NCBI GenBank assembly: GCA_964058845.1
Contig: CAXKVR010000009.1
Span: 1-64,000, forward strand
Reading direction: 5' to 3'
Source: Carex sylvatica
Taxonomy: Eukaryota > Streptophyta > Magnoliopsida > Poales > Cyperaceae
DNA length: 64,000 nucleotides
Below are positions 21,696 through 34,017 of this stretch, piece by piece. Every line of letters begins with the position of its first letter. The first letter of the stretch is position 1. The notes beneath the pieces were generated by a model. It was given only the letters and a program-made list of their open reading frames with translations, had not been told where the DNA came from and did not search any database. Both the position numbers and the translations under genes were made by a program.

Positions 21696-21715
21696 TTCTA
21701 GAACCTTCTAGAGAA
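21696..21715. promoter_or_regulatory. Consensus-like heat shock element
   Basis: The sequence TTCTAGAACCTTCTAGAG is an alternating TTC/GAA array with 2-bp spacing, as bound by heat shock factors. It sits in a locally GC-richer patch (about 21540-21790). It is 1.7 kb upstream of NLR1 and conserved at 45683-45702. No adjacent gene uses it obviously. Confidence 0.45.
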
Positions 21716-23454
21716 AGGATGATGGCGAAGGCTAGGTTGTTACACCAATTGCCATGCCAGAAGCAATTCAATTGATCAAGCCTTTGGATTAAATGAACAA
21801 AGGATGAAGGGTTTCAGATTAATTGAAGCAGTACTGATCCCTTTATATCATGCTTTCATATTGCTCCTGTATAAATAAAGAATAATAAAATCATAATACA
21901 AATGCCAATACTTATTTGTTAGCATATTTAATATTTACCTAAAAAAACAAAAAAAAACTAACTTAAGTAAATTTTCTTCATAAGCACGATTCTGGTTTCA
22001 GAACGAAATTTTGGAATTAAAGCATTATTTTCCTTTTTGATGTTTTTATTAAAAAATATGATATTTTATATGAGTCTTGTGAGTTCCTTCGAGCTTTCAT
22101 GTTTAAATCTCTTGCTTAAATATCCTTTGTCATTTGGAGGCTTATTGTATTTCGAGTTTCTTGAAAAAATAAGTTAAAATTGATAAGAAACACAATAGAA
22201 GGTACACTTAGGTAGAAACTATAAATATTATAATAAATAATGAACATTAAATTTTGACCTGAAATTTCTACAATCGTTAAAGAACAATAAAAAAAAACAT
22301 TTAATCATGAATTTAGTATAATTTTTGGGATTACAGATTAATAGAAAAATGCAAATTAGTTTGGGTCCGAAATATAAAATAAAAAAGTCAACAAAGTCGA
22401 CAGTCATGAATAGAATTAGAAATTAAGCAAAATAAAAATAGATAAATTTGCATTCATGCATATGCATCATGTAAAAATGTACCTCTTCATCTGTATTATA
22501 AGAAATAAATTATATTTTATTGAAAAAAAACAATGAATTTAGACGTAGTACAAAAATGTTCCGGGTACGTACATTGATAAACATCGATAGTTGTGGGAAA
22601 TCCTAATGTGAGAAAGTTAATTATTCATGAAAAAGGTATTTTTTTTTCTTTGTAAAAGACTTATTTTCAATAATATTTTTTTGGTTAATATTACAAAATT
22701 GTAATCTACTCTAATTATCTAAAGTTTAAAAAATAATATTATAAAAGTAAAACTTGTTATTAAAAGTGGTGGCGAAAAGAATAATTTATAATTAAATATA
22801 AAAAAATCAATTAAAATGCACGTTTCATATTCAATAAATAAGTTCATGACAACTGCAGTCCAAAAAAAAAAACTTTACTTTAAAGTAGTAAAATGTCAAC
22901 CAAATATTGTGTAATGTTAAAGAGTTAGTGTTGTCTGTGAATTCATTTATTTTTTACAAAAAATGTGAGTGAAGTTGTGATACTATCTGACATTTAATTT
23001 GTTTCCAACGTTTTTCCTACCTTTAAAATTCGTCCTTTTGAATGCAAATGGAGACAAAACAAATTGCAAAAAGTTCGCAATTGAAGGTTTAGTTCTTCTT
23101 CTTTCTTTTTTTCTTTCTCTTTTTTTTTTTTTTTGTTTGTTTGGAGAACTCACTGTTATGCATGTAGTTTACTAAATTCTCTACAATTAAATTTAACTAG
23201 CATAAATTCTCCCTTTCTAAATAAAGGAGATTGGAGCAACACTCTTTAAGCTATGAAGATGATTGAAGATGAGATAGCAGAGAAAATTAATCTGCATATT
23301 CAATTGATATTGAAGCCTCCTCCCCCCATAAGATTTTATAAGTTTGAGCAACCACTAATCCTCTTTGAGGGTGGAGTTCAATGGAAACACAGACAAAAGA
23401 AACTTTACAAATGTGGCTTTGGTTTTTTTTTTCAAGTTAAAATTGAACAGTTTA

Positions 23455-23605
23455 AGAAACAAGCCAACTATAATGAATAAATAAATGTATCGGAATCAGA
23501 AGGCTTCCATATATTATTACAGAGGGAACATGCTTTATTTTCCATTCATCTTCTTAACTCTTGAAGGCCACAATAATTAATTTTTTAAGGTAAGAAATTA
23601 TTTAA
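23455..23605 (-). pseudogene. Relic of a third CNL gene: 3' end only
   Basis: The plus strand shows CCAACTATAATGAATAAATA, TTACAGAGGGAACATGCTTT and ATTTTCCATTCATCTTC, then AACTCTTGAAGG. These match the 3' UTR and last codons of NLR1/NLR2 (37418-37570). About 40 bp of coding sequence is deleted between CATCTTC and AACTCTTG. It then joins the segment GGCCACAATAA...TTTTAAGGTAAGAA, also found at 32653-32688. No other coding sequence of this copy remains. Confidence 0.75.
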
Positions 23606-24138
23606 CACTACCAATGTATTTAATTAGGTAGTACTACCATCAAGTAATTTTCAACTGAATGCATTTAATTGTTTCGGTATTTAGAAAATTTCAGTTGATG
23701 CATTCAATTGATGTTTGAACGCATGCATTCATAAAATTATTTAACAATACCAATGACTTGAGAACGCATGCATTCATAAAATATATATAGAGTATAAAGT
23801 ATTCTAAATTTTTAAAAACAAAAATATACTATTAATTGTTAACATTTATTTAAAATGGACAGAAAACAAAAATGATTCAACACACCTGAATTCTTCACTC
23901 GTTCCAATTAAATTTGATTAAACTAAAAAATTCAGTTGCTACCGAATACATATAATTTTAAGGATTTGGCTCGTCCGCAAATATTATTTTATGTTATAGA
24001 CCACATAATTTGTAATTCATTTATTCTATTATGATATTTGAATGTATTTATTTATTTATTTTCATGGACTGATTGAAGAATCATGTCAATTATTGTAAGC
24101 CTAATGGACTAAAGAAAAATTGCACTCAGTATAATTAA

Positions 24139-24897
24139 GGAGATGATTCTTTCTTTTTTATAATATGCCCAGCCCTTATTTTCTTTCCCTTTACATATTT
24201 CTCTCTTTAATAAGTCTTTTCATATTCACCTCTCAACCTTATACGCAATGTCTTTTTCTTTTTACAAATTTTTCAAAAATATCTACATATAGATATACAA
24301 AAGTTATGATACAATACAAAATAAATACTTATCAATACTCCATATTTTTTTGCAAGAAAAAAATATAATAAATAAAATATCTTTCATTTTTTCTTTTTTT
24401 GGATGTAAAAGTGGTGGAGAAGTTTGTTTAGAGTATAAAAGTTGAGAGGGGAATATGAAAAGATTGATGAAGAAGAAAGGAGCATATAATTAAATAGAAC
24501 AAAAAAAGTAAGAAGCAAGGCATCAACAACAACTTAAAAAAAAATATATCAATCTTTGGTTCACTAGTGTTTCCAACACCTTAAACAAAGTATCAACCTT
24601 TTACGGATACCCAAAACACACCCCCACACTCCATCAATATAAGAAAGAAATGCATATTTTTTCACATGCCATGATAACTTGATTAATTGACTTTGAATTT
24701 CACATTAGAGTTTTTTAACTGAAACATCACTTGTCGCAAATTTTGCTGAAATATACACCTGAAAATTAGTTGAAGAAAAAAATAAATATTAATTCTTCAT
24801 CAAGTGCAGTCTCTAGTAAATGAAAAAAAAAAAAGCGAAAATGAAAGAATGGGATGAAATGAAAAAAAATGCTAATTTAGAATTTAAATGGTATGCT
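24139..24897 (-). pseudogene. Relic of a third CNL gene: 5' flanking region only
   Basis: This matches the NLR upstream region 20186-20850 in order: GATGATTCTTTCTTTTTT (compare 20188), TATATCAATCTTTGGT, CCTTTTACGGATACCCAAAA, ACATGCCATGATAACTTGAT, AAACATCACTTGTCGC. The ATG exon itself is absent. Together with 23455-23605 it shows that a whole CNL body was deleted from between. The solo LTR is inserted at its end. Confidence 0.72.
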
Positions 24898-24902
24898 AAG
24901 TG

Positions 24903-27562
24903 TGTGACATTATGAATTTTATAATAAATATTATATACTAACTGATTGAGATAAGGCGTCACGAATCGAATTATAAATATAGAAAAACGGTCCAATGCGG
25001 ATGGATGACCCGCACTGCGGGTGGCTTCACCCGCACTGGGACAAGTTCCTTAATAAACGGCTGTGATTTTCACTGGGTGCGGATGGTAGTGCGGATGGGA
25101 ATCCGCAGTGCGGGTGAGTTCTGTACTCTTCTGAAAATTTCGCTAAGTACTGAATGCGGATGGGAGCACCCGCATTGAGCTCAGTGCGTCCGCACTAGGC
25201 TCGGACATTTTTCTGCGCTGTGAGTGCGGCTGGACGGATCCGCAGTGCGGATGAGTGATCCGCACTGGGGTGTGTTTGTTATTGCGTAATGGATGCGGCT
25301 GGATGGATCCGCAGTGCGGATGGTTGGTCCGCACTGGGGTCTGTATTTCTGTTATTCTTGTTATTTTGAGGGACTTAATTGCAAAATGGATAAAATAAAC
25401 ATCTTCTCTCTTTCTCTTTCATCTTTTTAATAAATAAAATATTTACACAAGGGCCTATTTGTAATAAACATTTTCAAGTTTGTTAATAACTAAAAATGGA
25501 GGGGTATATTTGCAAATTTCCAAATATTAATCAAATACCTTTCTCTTTCTTTCATTATTCCACCGAATGATTGAAGAAGAAATACGGGAGGTTAGGTTAG
25601 GCCGAAGCAAAAAGGGAAAGAGAGAGAGAGAGAGAAATTGAGCGCGGAATCTGATCGGACTGACCGGAAAATCGAGAGTCGAGCTGAATTGACGATCCTT
25701 GATCGATTAGAAAGCTTCAATTTGATATATATTTCTCCCTGGTAATTTCTTTTGAAAACCCTAATTTATTCGATTTATTCGATTTGTCGTGATTTCGGTT
25801 GAAACTTGTGATTAGGGTTTCGTAATCGAGTTCTAGCTCGATTATTGGTTAATTTGTGATATTTGATACGATTTATCTTCCTTTTCTCTTGGAAACCCTA
25901 ATTTTAATTGATTGGCTATATTTTGGTGAAATTCGAAATTCGAATTTGATTTGAAACGTTATAACTCGATAATCGAATTGATTTGCTTGTGGAATTTGGA
26001 ATTGAACTAGGGTTTTGGGGTTGGATTGAAATGGAAAGGAATTATGATAGTTTCATGTGAAACTCTGGAAATTGTTGGAATTAATCGAGTTATAACTTCG
26101 TAAAACATATCGGTTCATGTTGTTTATTCAGAACCACCGATTGAATTGGAATTCGAATTAGGGTTTGGTAATGGTATTAATTATCGGATATTAATCGAAC
26201 GCGTTAATCGCATTTAACGTATAAAATAGGTGGTAATCATACGAGGCAAAGGATTTCTGGATCGTTCGAGACGCCTGAGCCTTAGTCGAGCGTGCTATTA
26301 CTCAGGTGCGGGGTTTCTGGACTTGTCTGATAGTTTATATTCAGAAATTAAACTGTGTTTTGATTCATGTAATTAAACTGTGTTTCGATTCATATGCATT
26401 GCATTGCCTAAATAAAGTGAAACTCGAATTATTTAATCTGATTGATTTGCATGCTGGTATGGTTATTATTTGTGTTGATCTGAATGATCTAATTTTGGAA
26501 TTAAAGTCACCGTGCTTTATATCACCATCGGTTGGTGGATATGGTATTATTGTCATCCACCGTGATGACGTCACTCAGGGAGTGAATCCGGATTTTGTCA
26601 AGTCTATGCATGGACTGTGACGCTCAGTGTTCTAAAGCTTTAGATCGTCTGACCTTCGGCAGTTCCCAGTACCGGTTGGGACGAAGGGTAAGTGACTTTG
26701 TACTATGATTTTGGATGTGGTGACTGTGTATCGGATGGCATTACCCAGGGGGTATTGCGTTTGGATGGTCAGTTGGATTTATATGGATTTCCGGATAGGA
26801 ATTAGAACCAGACTTTTAATTAAACAGTTAAGCCTGTAACTACAGATGAGTGTCATGAGAAAAGGTTTTACCTGGTACAGCCGTCTGTAGGTGTCTGTAA
26901 CCCTACAGATGAGTGGGAACGAATTGGGGTCCAGTTTGGTGGAACATCTGTAGTTACTACCAGATATTCTGAAATCGAGTTAAACCAAATATTGTGTGCT
27001 TGAATTTCATCTTGGCAATTCCTGAATTGTGATTTCATTTGGATATATGTTGTCGGGTTTGTGTATTCATGTTTATATATGATTATAAACTGATTTGAGC
27101 TATATTTGTGTTTACTTTTTGAATATAATCTGTGATTGCAAGTCCAGGGACGATATGTGGCAAATTATCGCACTGAGAATTCAATTCTCATCCCCTCTTT
27201 TGGGTTACTTTTTCAGGTTCCGGTTCGGCGGATCCGAGAGAGACACGAGGTCGGTAGGCCTGGTTTTCACCGCTACTTAGCTGTCTGGTATTGTGACTAG
27301 AGACATGTATAGATTTATGTTTTGATTGTATATATATATGTGTTCTCTATGTCATTTGGTGATACGTATCCATCGAGATACGGATTTTGTATGATATTAC
27401 CTGACCAGTTGGGATTTATGAACTGTTTTTCTTAGTTATTTGTTTGTTTTGTTGGTGTGTTTTACTTTCTATTATATCGTACTTGCCTTGTAGGCATACG
27501 GGCAACCGTATGTCTACGGCAGGAGGCACCTGTCGCGCCTCGTGGGGCTGCGGGGTGTGACA
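24903..27562 (+). mobile_element. Solo LTR of a Ty3/gypsy chromovirus (2660 bp)
   Basis: It starts TGTGACATTA and ends GGGGTGTGACA. It is flanked by the 5-bp duplication AAGTG at 24898-24902 and 27563-27567. It is homologous throughout to the LTR at 52557-55197 but more diverged, with small indels. No internal region is attached, so it probably arose by LTR-LTR recombination. Small open frames inside it are not genes. Confidence 0.93.
24993..25345. repeat. GC-rich cluster of GATCCGCAGTGCGGATG-type palindromic motifs in the LTR
   Basis: Short words TGCGGATGG, ATCCGCAGTGCGG and CCGCACTGGG recur many times in both orientations, making local hairpins in an otherwise AT-rich window. The same cluster is in the other LTRs (48133-48500 and 52636-52995). 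It lies in the first 450 bp of the LTR, where promoter and enhancer (U3) sequence is expected. Confidence 0.8.
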
Positions 27563-27762
27563 AAGTGAATGGAGGAAATGAAAGATATTAATTATAGGAA
27601 AATATGAGTTTATGTTATTGTCAAAATATACTACACTTGAGTATGCTTTGGTTCAGTTCAACTTAAATCACATAAATAATCAATTTGTTTTTATTCTTTT
27701 ACTTTGCTGGTAAAGATTTTAACAGAGCAGTTTTGGCTTCATGCAGTTAATGGACTATAGTA

Positions 27763-28273
27763 TCAAAACAGTGATGCATGAAGCCAGAGTTGGCCCACTG
27801 CAGTCATAGCTGGTGGCGTTGCATTGCCATATTGCGATCCAGTAAGCCTCGTAAGCTCCATTGTACCAGAATGCTCAAGCACCTGTACAATGATAATATG
27901 CCAACGAAGAAACTAAAGAAACGTAGGTACAACTGAAACATTCTATGTCAAGGAATGAATAACCAAAACGAGCAAATAAATTTACTACAACAATTCAATC
28001 ATAATTTCGAATGAATTGGTAACACTAATGAGCAAAATTTGGATATGAATTGACCAAAATTAGGTCTAATTAATCATACTTTTTCGAATCATTTCACCAG
28101 AATTGAGACCCTGGTTGAGTGAGTAGATATTTTTTATCATAAATCAGATACAAATTTCTAGAAATAAAAAAAAATGAATATAGCATGTTTCCTGTTGCAT
28201 CTTGTTCAACGGCCAGATCACGCAAAAACCAGGTGGCACTCTCGTGGTCCGCCACCTCATTCTTCAGATCCAG
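27763..28273 (-). pseudogene. Two exon-like segments of an unrecognised gene, probably a relic
   Basis: Segment one (27763-27882) has a good acceptor (TTGTACAG before 27882) and opens 39 codons, starting VLEHSGTMELTRLTGSQYGN and ending QLWLHASLF before a stop. Segment two (about 28190-28273) reads LDLKNEVADHESATWFLRDL after a TAG that could also be an acceptor, but no GT donor fits its end. Composition and codon use look protein-like and unlike the surrounding AT-rich DNA. I do not recognise the family, and no start or further exons are found, so a broken gene is most likely. Confidence 0.35.
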
Positions 28274-29217
28274 CTACCCAAATATGTGGCTTTCATCTCT
28301 TGTGGGGTTCACAAACACCTCCTTTGTTTATATTTTCAATTTGTACATGCATCGACTGAATATTATTAGTTATAAATTAGAAATGTGCTTGCATATCAAA
28401 TTTTATATTTTTTGAATTTTTTTTACTATTTATTAAGTATTTAACAAAATCGTTATATTCAGACCATTTAATTTTTGTACTCATTTTAATAAACAGTAAA
28501 AAAAATCAGAAAAATATAAAATTTGATCTGGAAGCATATTTTAAACTATCCATCATATTGAAAGGTTTGAATCAACTGTTTGTACTTTGAAAATATAGAG
28601 TATAATTTGGTGTCACCAAAAAATAGTGTAATTGGATCCCTCCTCGATATAAATAATCAATATGAAAATAAGGGACAAACCATCTCAAATGCCTTCAATG
28701 TTAGTACCATTAAGAGGTATGGTACCGATCGGTACCAAACCTTGTCATCAACTGCCTTCAAAAGTTGGGAGTACCAAACTTAAAACATTCAGGTTTGGAT
28801 AAAAGAAATCACATTGGTTAATGATTTCATACTTGTAACTATATTTTTCACTAATTTTAGTGATTAGTAGTGCTAGCTAGAGCAAGGGATTGTCTCCAAC
28901 TGCAGTAAATCAGCTATAGAGTTCTAGTTAAATCTAGACCATTGTTTTATATTACATATCTAGAACGTACGGTCCATATTTGCTTCACAATCTGCTAGTT
29001 TCTTCATGCAATGTAGCAAGAGAAAATCCAAGCGCATAAAATGTTAAAGCAATGGGTCTACCATATATGGAGTAGTGATGGTATCGTGAATGAAGACTAA
29101 ACACCAATTAAGCTTTCCAAAAAGAAAAGAAAAAAGTACAACCCTTACCTTCCCACAAGAAAGATTTGTTTCTCTAATAGATACCTTCTTTAGAAAAGAA
29201 GAATACCCTACTGCAAA

Positions 29218-29361
29218 CAGGAGCGGAACTAGGTACAAGCAAAGAGGGGCCAAGCACTCCCCATAAAATCGGAAGTTGCTTATTAAGTAGTTATTTTAAT
29301 ATGATTTTTTTTACAGATACATACTGATTGGCACCTGATTCAAATCCTGATTCCGCTCCTG
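29218..29361. mobile_element. Small hAT-like MITE (144 bp), CAGGAGCGGA ends
   Basis: The ends are CAGGAGCGGAAC and the inverse TTCCGCTCCTG. The flanking 8-mers ACTGCAAA and ACCGCAAG match at 6 of 8 positions. It is of the same type as the elements at 31499-31741 and 55440-55682. Confidence 0.65.
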
Positions 29362-31498
29362 ACCGCAAGGCACCTGTCGCTTGATCACTGTGCCTTCCTA
29401 AACTTTTATTTCATAGTCTCTTTTCTGCAAATAATCTTTCTACTGTTGCAGAAAAATATAGTCTCTTTTTTTCCTCGCTCTGTATTTCGATTAAAAAAAA
29501 TTACATATTTTTAATACAAAACAAGTTTTTTTTTTTCGAAAATCCAAGTTTATGATCCTAGCTATTCGGCCCACTCCTAATGCATGGAATACATATTGGT
29601 ATGAGAACAAAAGAAATGAAATATCCTTTTTTGTCCTAAAATATTACATAATCATTAAATGAACAACATATATGCCATTTCTTTTTTAATAATAAAACTT
29701 AGATTCAAAATTTAATAGCCATGTCTTTTTTAATAATTTAATTTAATGCAATGTCTATGTACTTCAGAAATTAATAACTTCCTCAGATTTGCCTACTTCA
29801 GAAATCTTGTAATGAGATTTGAGGAAAGAGTGGGAAACACACAATTATTGGTGACGATGTATACGAGCATTTTTTTCTGCTTTAATAAAAATTCCAAACA
29901 GGAGACCAACATTTTTTTCAGTTCCACACATGTCACAATTTCTCTTTACCTATTTATTTTTCTAGAGAGATTAATAATCATGTAAAATTTTGAAATATTA
30001 TTATTAGTTTTTATATTTTGAATAAAATCAAGACCCTATAGCAGATGAATATATCTAGCGGCTATGATCTAAATAATGTAAGTGTTTTCATTTTTTGACT
30101 TCTTTATAGCAAGTTTTAAATTTTTGATTATTTTTATTTGAAACAGTTTAACAGCAATATATAAATTCCCAATTTATTCTAAATTCATGCAGTCATATTG
30201 CTAAAAATGATAAAAAAAAAAAAATCGAAATACCAAAATAAGCAATCTAAATGCACGATACATAATGCATGCGTTTTGAAAGCCTGCGTTTAGACTGTTG
30301 TTTTGTTATTTCCAAATATAGTTTTATTTATATAATGCTTGACTACATGTGTTCAAAATTACTTGTCAACACATACATCCATTCAGACAATATATATATG
30401 TAATGTTGTTAAACTTTTTTAAAAAGTATATATATATTACGGTAAAAAATTTATATAGATATCAGTTTATATAATTAATCTATTAGCATGTGAAATAATA
30501 ATGTGCCCTCTTAACTGAAAGAAAAAATAACTTTGGTGTACACTTGTTACTGCATTAAGTAATTTGCCTATAAAACCTTCCAATGAGGTAATTGATGTTG
30601 AACATTGATTAAAGTTGCTTTAATTAGCATCAGATTCATTATAATTAATTAGCATTTTCTAGTGTTCATGCCTGGACGCCTACGCAGCGGGTCCCATAGA
30701 ACCGAGACACACCTTCTTTTACGTGTAAAATAATTTAGATTCCCTTGGTTACTGGACAAGCAAATCCTTGGCTTTATTCTTAAAGATATAATGCACTACT
30801 TCCTGCTTTTATCTTTAATTGGTGGCTTTATCCAGGGATAATTCATGTACTCTACAATTATTTATCTTGAAATTTAAATTGTAGAAATCCAAATCTATTT
30901 ACGTATTTTTATAATGCCAATAAATATAAAGTTGATATCATGATTTTATGTTTAGTTGGAATTAATGCATACCCAGCTAATTAAACTGGTACTTCATGTC
31001 ACCAAAATTGTTACAAGCCAAAAGGCCTTTCACAAACGACATTATGAACAATTATTTGCAAGGTATGCCATATTCGTATTTATTTTTATTTTTTAGATAC
31101 AAATACGAATACGGACTGGATATTAAATGGATACAAATACGGATCAGATATTAACGGATACGAATATAGATATAATTCGGATACATAATTCGAATATTAT
31201 AATCAAATTAACTTATTATTCAACAATTATATTTTCACTACCTGATTGAGAAAATAGCTTTTCTATGTAAACACGTATTTGAATAGTTTGTTTATGTAAT
31301 AAGAAAAATTCGTATTGCACTGTCATCAAAGAATAAAAAAAATATATATATGATTAAAAAAATTAAAAGCTTCTAAAAAGCAAGTTCAAAACTTCAAATA
31401 ATATAAAATTTTCTAAAGCACTAATATGAAAGCTAGAAAAAATTATACCTGACACGGTCACACGGAAACAGTAGCGAAAATAAAAAGCACCATCCAAT

Positions 31499-31741
31499 CA
31501 GGGGCGGAACTAAAAAATTCATATAGAGTGGGATGAAAACTTAAAATGCATAATTATTAATTTGTAGTTAGTGTGATTTAAACTCAAGATCTCTCAAAAA
31601 CAAAATAGAGTCTTAATCACTAAACTACAAGCACACATTTTAAGAAAATAAAAATTATTTAAATTTCAACTTACGTGATTAAAAATTTTAAAATCATGAG
31701 GTAGCTTAGCAACCCCTCAGCTATGTGTAAATCCGCTCCTG
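31499..31741. mobile_element. hAT-like MITE (243 bp) with tRNA-like boxes, unit A
   Basis: The ends are CAGGGGCGGAAC and the inverse ATCCGCTCCTG. The flanks CATCCAAT and TATCCAAT match at 7 of 8 positions. Inside, on the minus strand, TAGTTTAGTGATTAAGAC and GAGTTTAAATC resemble degenerate Pol III A and B boxes. The same insertion is present in unit B. Confidence 0.7.
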
Positions 31742-31879
31742 TATCCAATGAAGCTCCCTCGATTCTCTCAATTGGAAATCCTTTTTTCCATAACAGGTCT
31801 AGTGATATGTGGATATCCAAAAGCTAAATGTAGCTTAATATAAATTACTGCAAGTGATATACAAATATCCGACAGTTGA

Positions 31880-32095
31880 AAAAAATCGGATACGAATAAT
31901 TATTCGTATCCGTATCCGCTTATGAAATCAAAACGAAACTCATATCCATATCCGCAAAATTTATATCCGAATCCGTTTCCGTATCTGTAAACTATCCGTA
32001 TCCAAATATCTGAATCCGCAAAATTCGGATACGGATCCAAATCCGGATGGATAATATCCCATCCGTTTGCACCCGTACCTATAATAGGAAACAAA
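31880..32095. repeat. GGATACGGAT/ATCCGTATCC-rich transposon relic
   Basis: Dense degenerate repeats of ATCCGTATCC and ATATCCG, ending in CCCATCCGTTTGCACCCGTA. That terminus is common among plant hAT-type non-autonomous elements. The left partner (about 31060-31200, GGATACAAATACGGAT) lies outside the duplicated block. Repeated at 55820-56035. Confidence 0.5.
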
Positions 32096-33379
32096 TCTGC
32101 TGGAATTCTCGGGGATTTCAGGAACCCTGAAATTCTCAATTCAACCATTTATATGTTTCGAGATTTGTGCATAAAAAATGTCTGTTTTGAGATTCGTGTA
32201 GAAAAAAAAATTAGATGATTGGATTTGGAATTTCAGGATCCAGAAATCCTTGAGGATTTCAGCAAATTTAATACCCCTATAATAACCCCACTCCACCGAA
32301 AGTAATACCATATCCATTCGCCAAAAAGAGAATATGGACTCATCTTTAAGGATGACATATTAAAAGAAAAGAAATGCTCAAGTCCCCAACATCAAGTGCA
32401 CTGAGCTGCCACGCGATGTTTTTAAGACTACAAATCTATATATTTGCATAATTAGTTACTTTTTACGTTTTATGACAATGAAACGGGCTTTTGTCTTTTT
32501 CTTTTTTTAAAAATTGCATAATTAATTAATTTGCCGATAATGTTTATTAGGGAGATGCAAGATAACTTTGTATTATTATGGTTAAAGAATAATAAATTTC
32601 ATTACTAATTCTTTTGTTCTCGTAACCATATGTATTCCATTAGAGTCAAAAGGCCACAATAACTAAAATTTTAAGGTAAGAATTGATATAATATATTTTT
32701 AAGGTACATTATAGTTTCTTTTTATTGATAGAAAGGCCACCATATGTATTCCATTATATTTTCTTTATGAAGAACCATGTCATGGGAGAAAAACTTTTAT
32801 TCCATCGGATTATTTAAATCAACATTCAATTTTTAAATTTGTTAATTAATTAATGTTCAATTCGAAAAAGAAAAGGGCTGACTTTCCATTCCATGGGATG
32901 GAATTAGTTTGGTACTTTTGGATTCTCAACAGGCTGCAGAGGTATCAAGTTTGAAATGAGGCCCATGTAAGGCCCAATTCGTCGATCACAATTTTTTTCA
33001 TTAAATTACTTTTTTTGGTAAAAGTGAAAACTTTTCTTCCGCTGTAGCAGGAAATTTTTTATCTGTAGAAATAAAAATAAAAAAGAGAGAAATATAAAGA
33101 GTACATCATATTTTTAATTGATAAAAAGATCGATAGGATTTCAACCGATTCTAAAAATAAAAAGGATAAGCCGACAAAATTTTCTTTTTTCTTAGATATT
33201 AATATTACCGGCGAGAGTATTTGTGAGAATATTGACGCTGTTAACCACATTTAGCATCACTAACTATACAAAATACAGCTATATGATTGCACACTGTAAG
33301 TGGCTTCCATTATTTTCCCTTTTTGTTATTTATTTATTTTTCATGAAGCCCCCATTTTGGTTTTAGCTAAACGAAGAAA

Positions 33380-33980
33380 CTACTGTTTGGTAATGCCCAA
33401 AGGAAGTGTTGTTGCTTTCTTTTTTCTATAGTGCTTTCTTAATACAATTTTTTTCACACTAACAGTAGGACTTTCACTATCACGCCAGATGAAAAGCATG
33501 ACGTCAACAATAGATGCCTCGGTTAGGAAGGACCCAATCGAAACTAAAACAGAAGTTGTAATTGATATGGAGAATTTCAGAACTATCGCAAAATCAAGCA
33601 CTACTCACAAGTTAAGCTCTGTCCTCGTGATTTGATCATCGATTGTGTCACGTTTGATCTTGCTGGCCACCGCTGGGCCATCTCTTACTACCCAAAAAAA
33701 ACATGTATCCATGTCATTGATGAGGTGGCATTACATATCAGGCTTCTCACTAACAAACACCTTTCTGAAACTAGATGTTGAAATAATCCTAATTGAGCCA
33801 ATTGGAAGATCTATATTGGTCGCATACGTACGTATTTGAGTATGGATATAGCAAGCATGATGATGCGCATAAAATGTCAATTATGGGGAAATCTTTATTA
33901 GATTCCTCAGATTATGTCAATAATGATTGCCTCTCGTTTGAATGTATAGTGAGTGTATGTTACAAAGTGGTCCCCTACCG
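33380..33980 (+). pseudogene. MATH-BTB (BPM-like) pseudogene fragment
   Basis: One frame from about 33620 reads CPRDLIIDCVTFDLAGHRWA then ISYYPKK, which resembles the first MATH-domain repeat of plant BPM substrate adaptors for CUL3 ubiquitin ligases. It stops at about 33780. A different frame then gives KSLLDSSDYVNNDCLSFECI, matching the end of the MATH domain. A frame change and a stop between them, no BTB domain, and an unclear start show that it is not functional. Confidence 0.6.
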
Positions 33981-34017
33981 AAGTTATAAAAACGACACTG
34001 CAATCAGCCATTACAAC

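Larger units (their letters stand above)
12490..22263. repeat. Segmental duplication, unit A left part (NLR1 block)
   Basis: This block matches 36203-46250 in direct orientation, colinear apart from indels and MITE insertions. It includes all NLR1 exons and about 2.2 kb upstream of its ATG. The upstream part 19393-22263 differs from unit B at very few positions. The intron and 3' parts are more diverged. The match stops inside GACCTGAA at 22257-22263. Confidence 0.9.
20020..23452. other. NLR1 5' flank and AT-rich spacer
   Basis: 20020-22263 is the upstream region shared with unit B. It contains a TATA candidate, an old MITE (about 21050-21275), a G-run and a heat-shock-like element. 22264-23452 is unique AT-rich sequence with no recognised gene. 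A 75-codon open frame at 23253-23480 has no family features. Confidence 0.6.
27568..31256. other. Unit-A-specific spacer, mostly unannotatable
   Basis: Contains two exon-like relics near 27763-28273, a foldback-MITE core at about 28370-28600 and a hAT-like MITE at 29218-29361. The remainder is AT-rich sequence without coding signal. About 31060-31200 has GGATAC-type repeats. The matching part of unit B is missing. Confidence 0.5.
31257..33145. repeat. Segmental duplication, unit A right part
   Basis: Matches 55198-57178 in direct orientation with few differences. Unit B has about 85 extra bases near 56920-57010. The block has no gene; it holds a hAT-like MITE and GGATAC-type repeats. The match ends inside one arm of an inverted repeat (complete in unit B at about 57070-57585). 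Confidence 0.9.

Noticed and set aside
23253..23480. 75-codon open frame next to the NLR relic
   Set aside because: It runs through the relic's 3' flank and into A/T runs, with no homologue recognised and no supporting signals.
24993..25345. CRISPR-like array of short palindromic repeats
   Set aside because: Spacing is irregular, there are no unique spacers of constant length, the host is a plant, and the cluster is part of an LTR.
26224..27290. Possible host gene inside the solo LTR (several 60-100 codon frames)
   Set aside because: The region is LTR sequence bounded by TG/CA ends and a 5-bp duplication. The frames are not conserved between copies.
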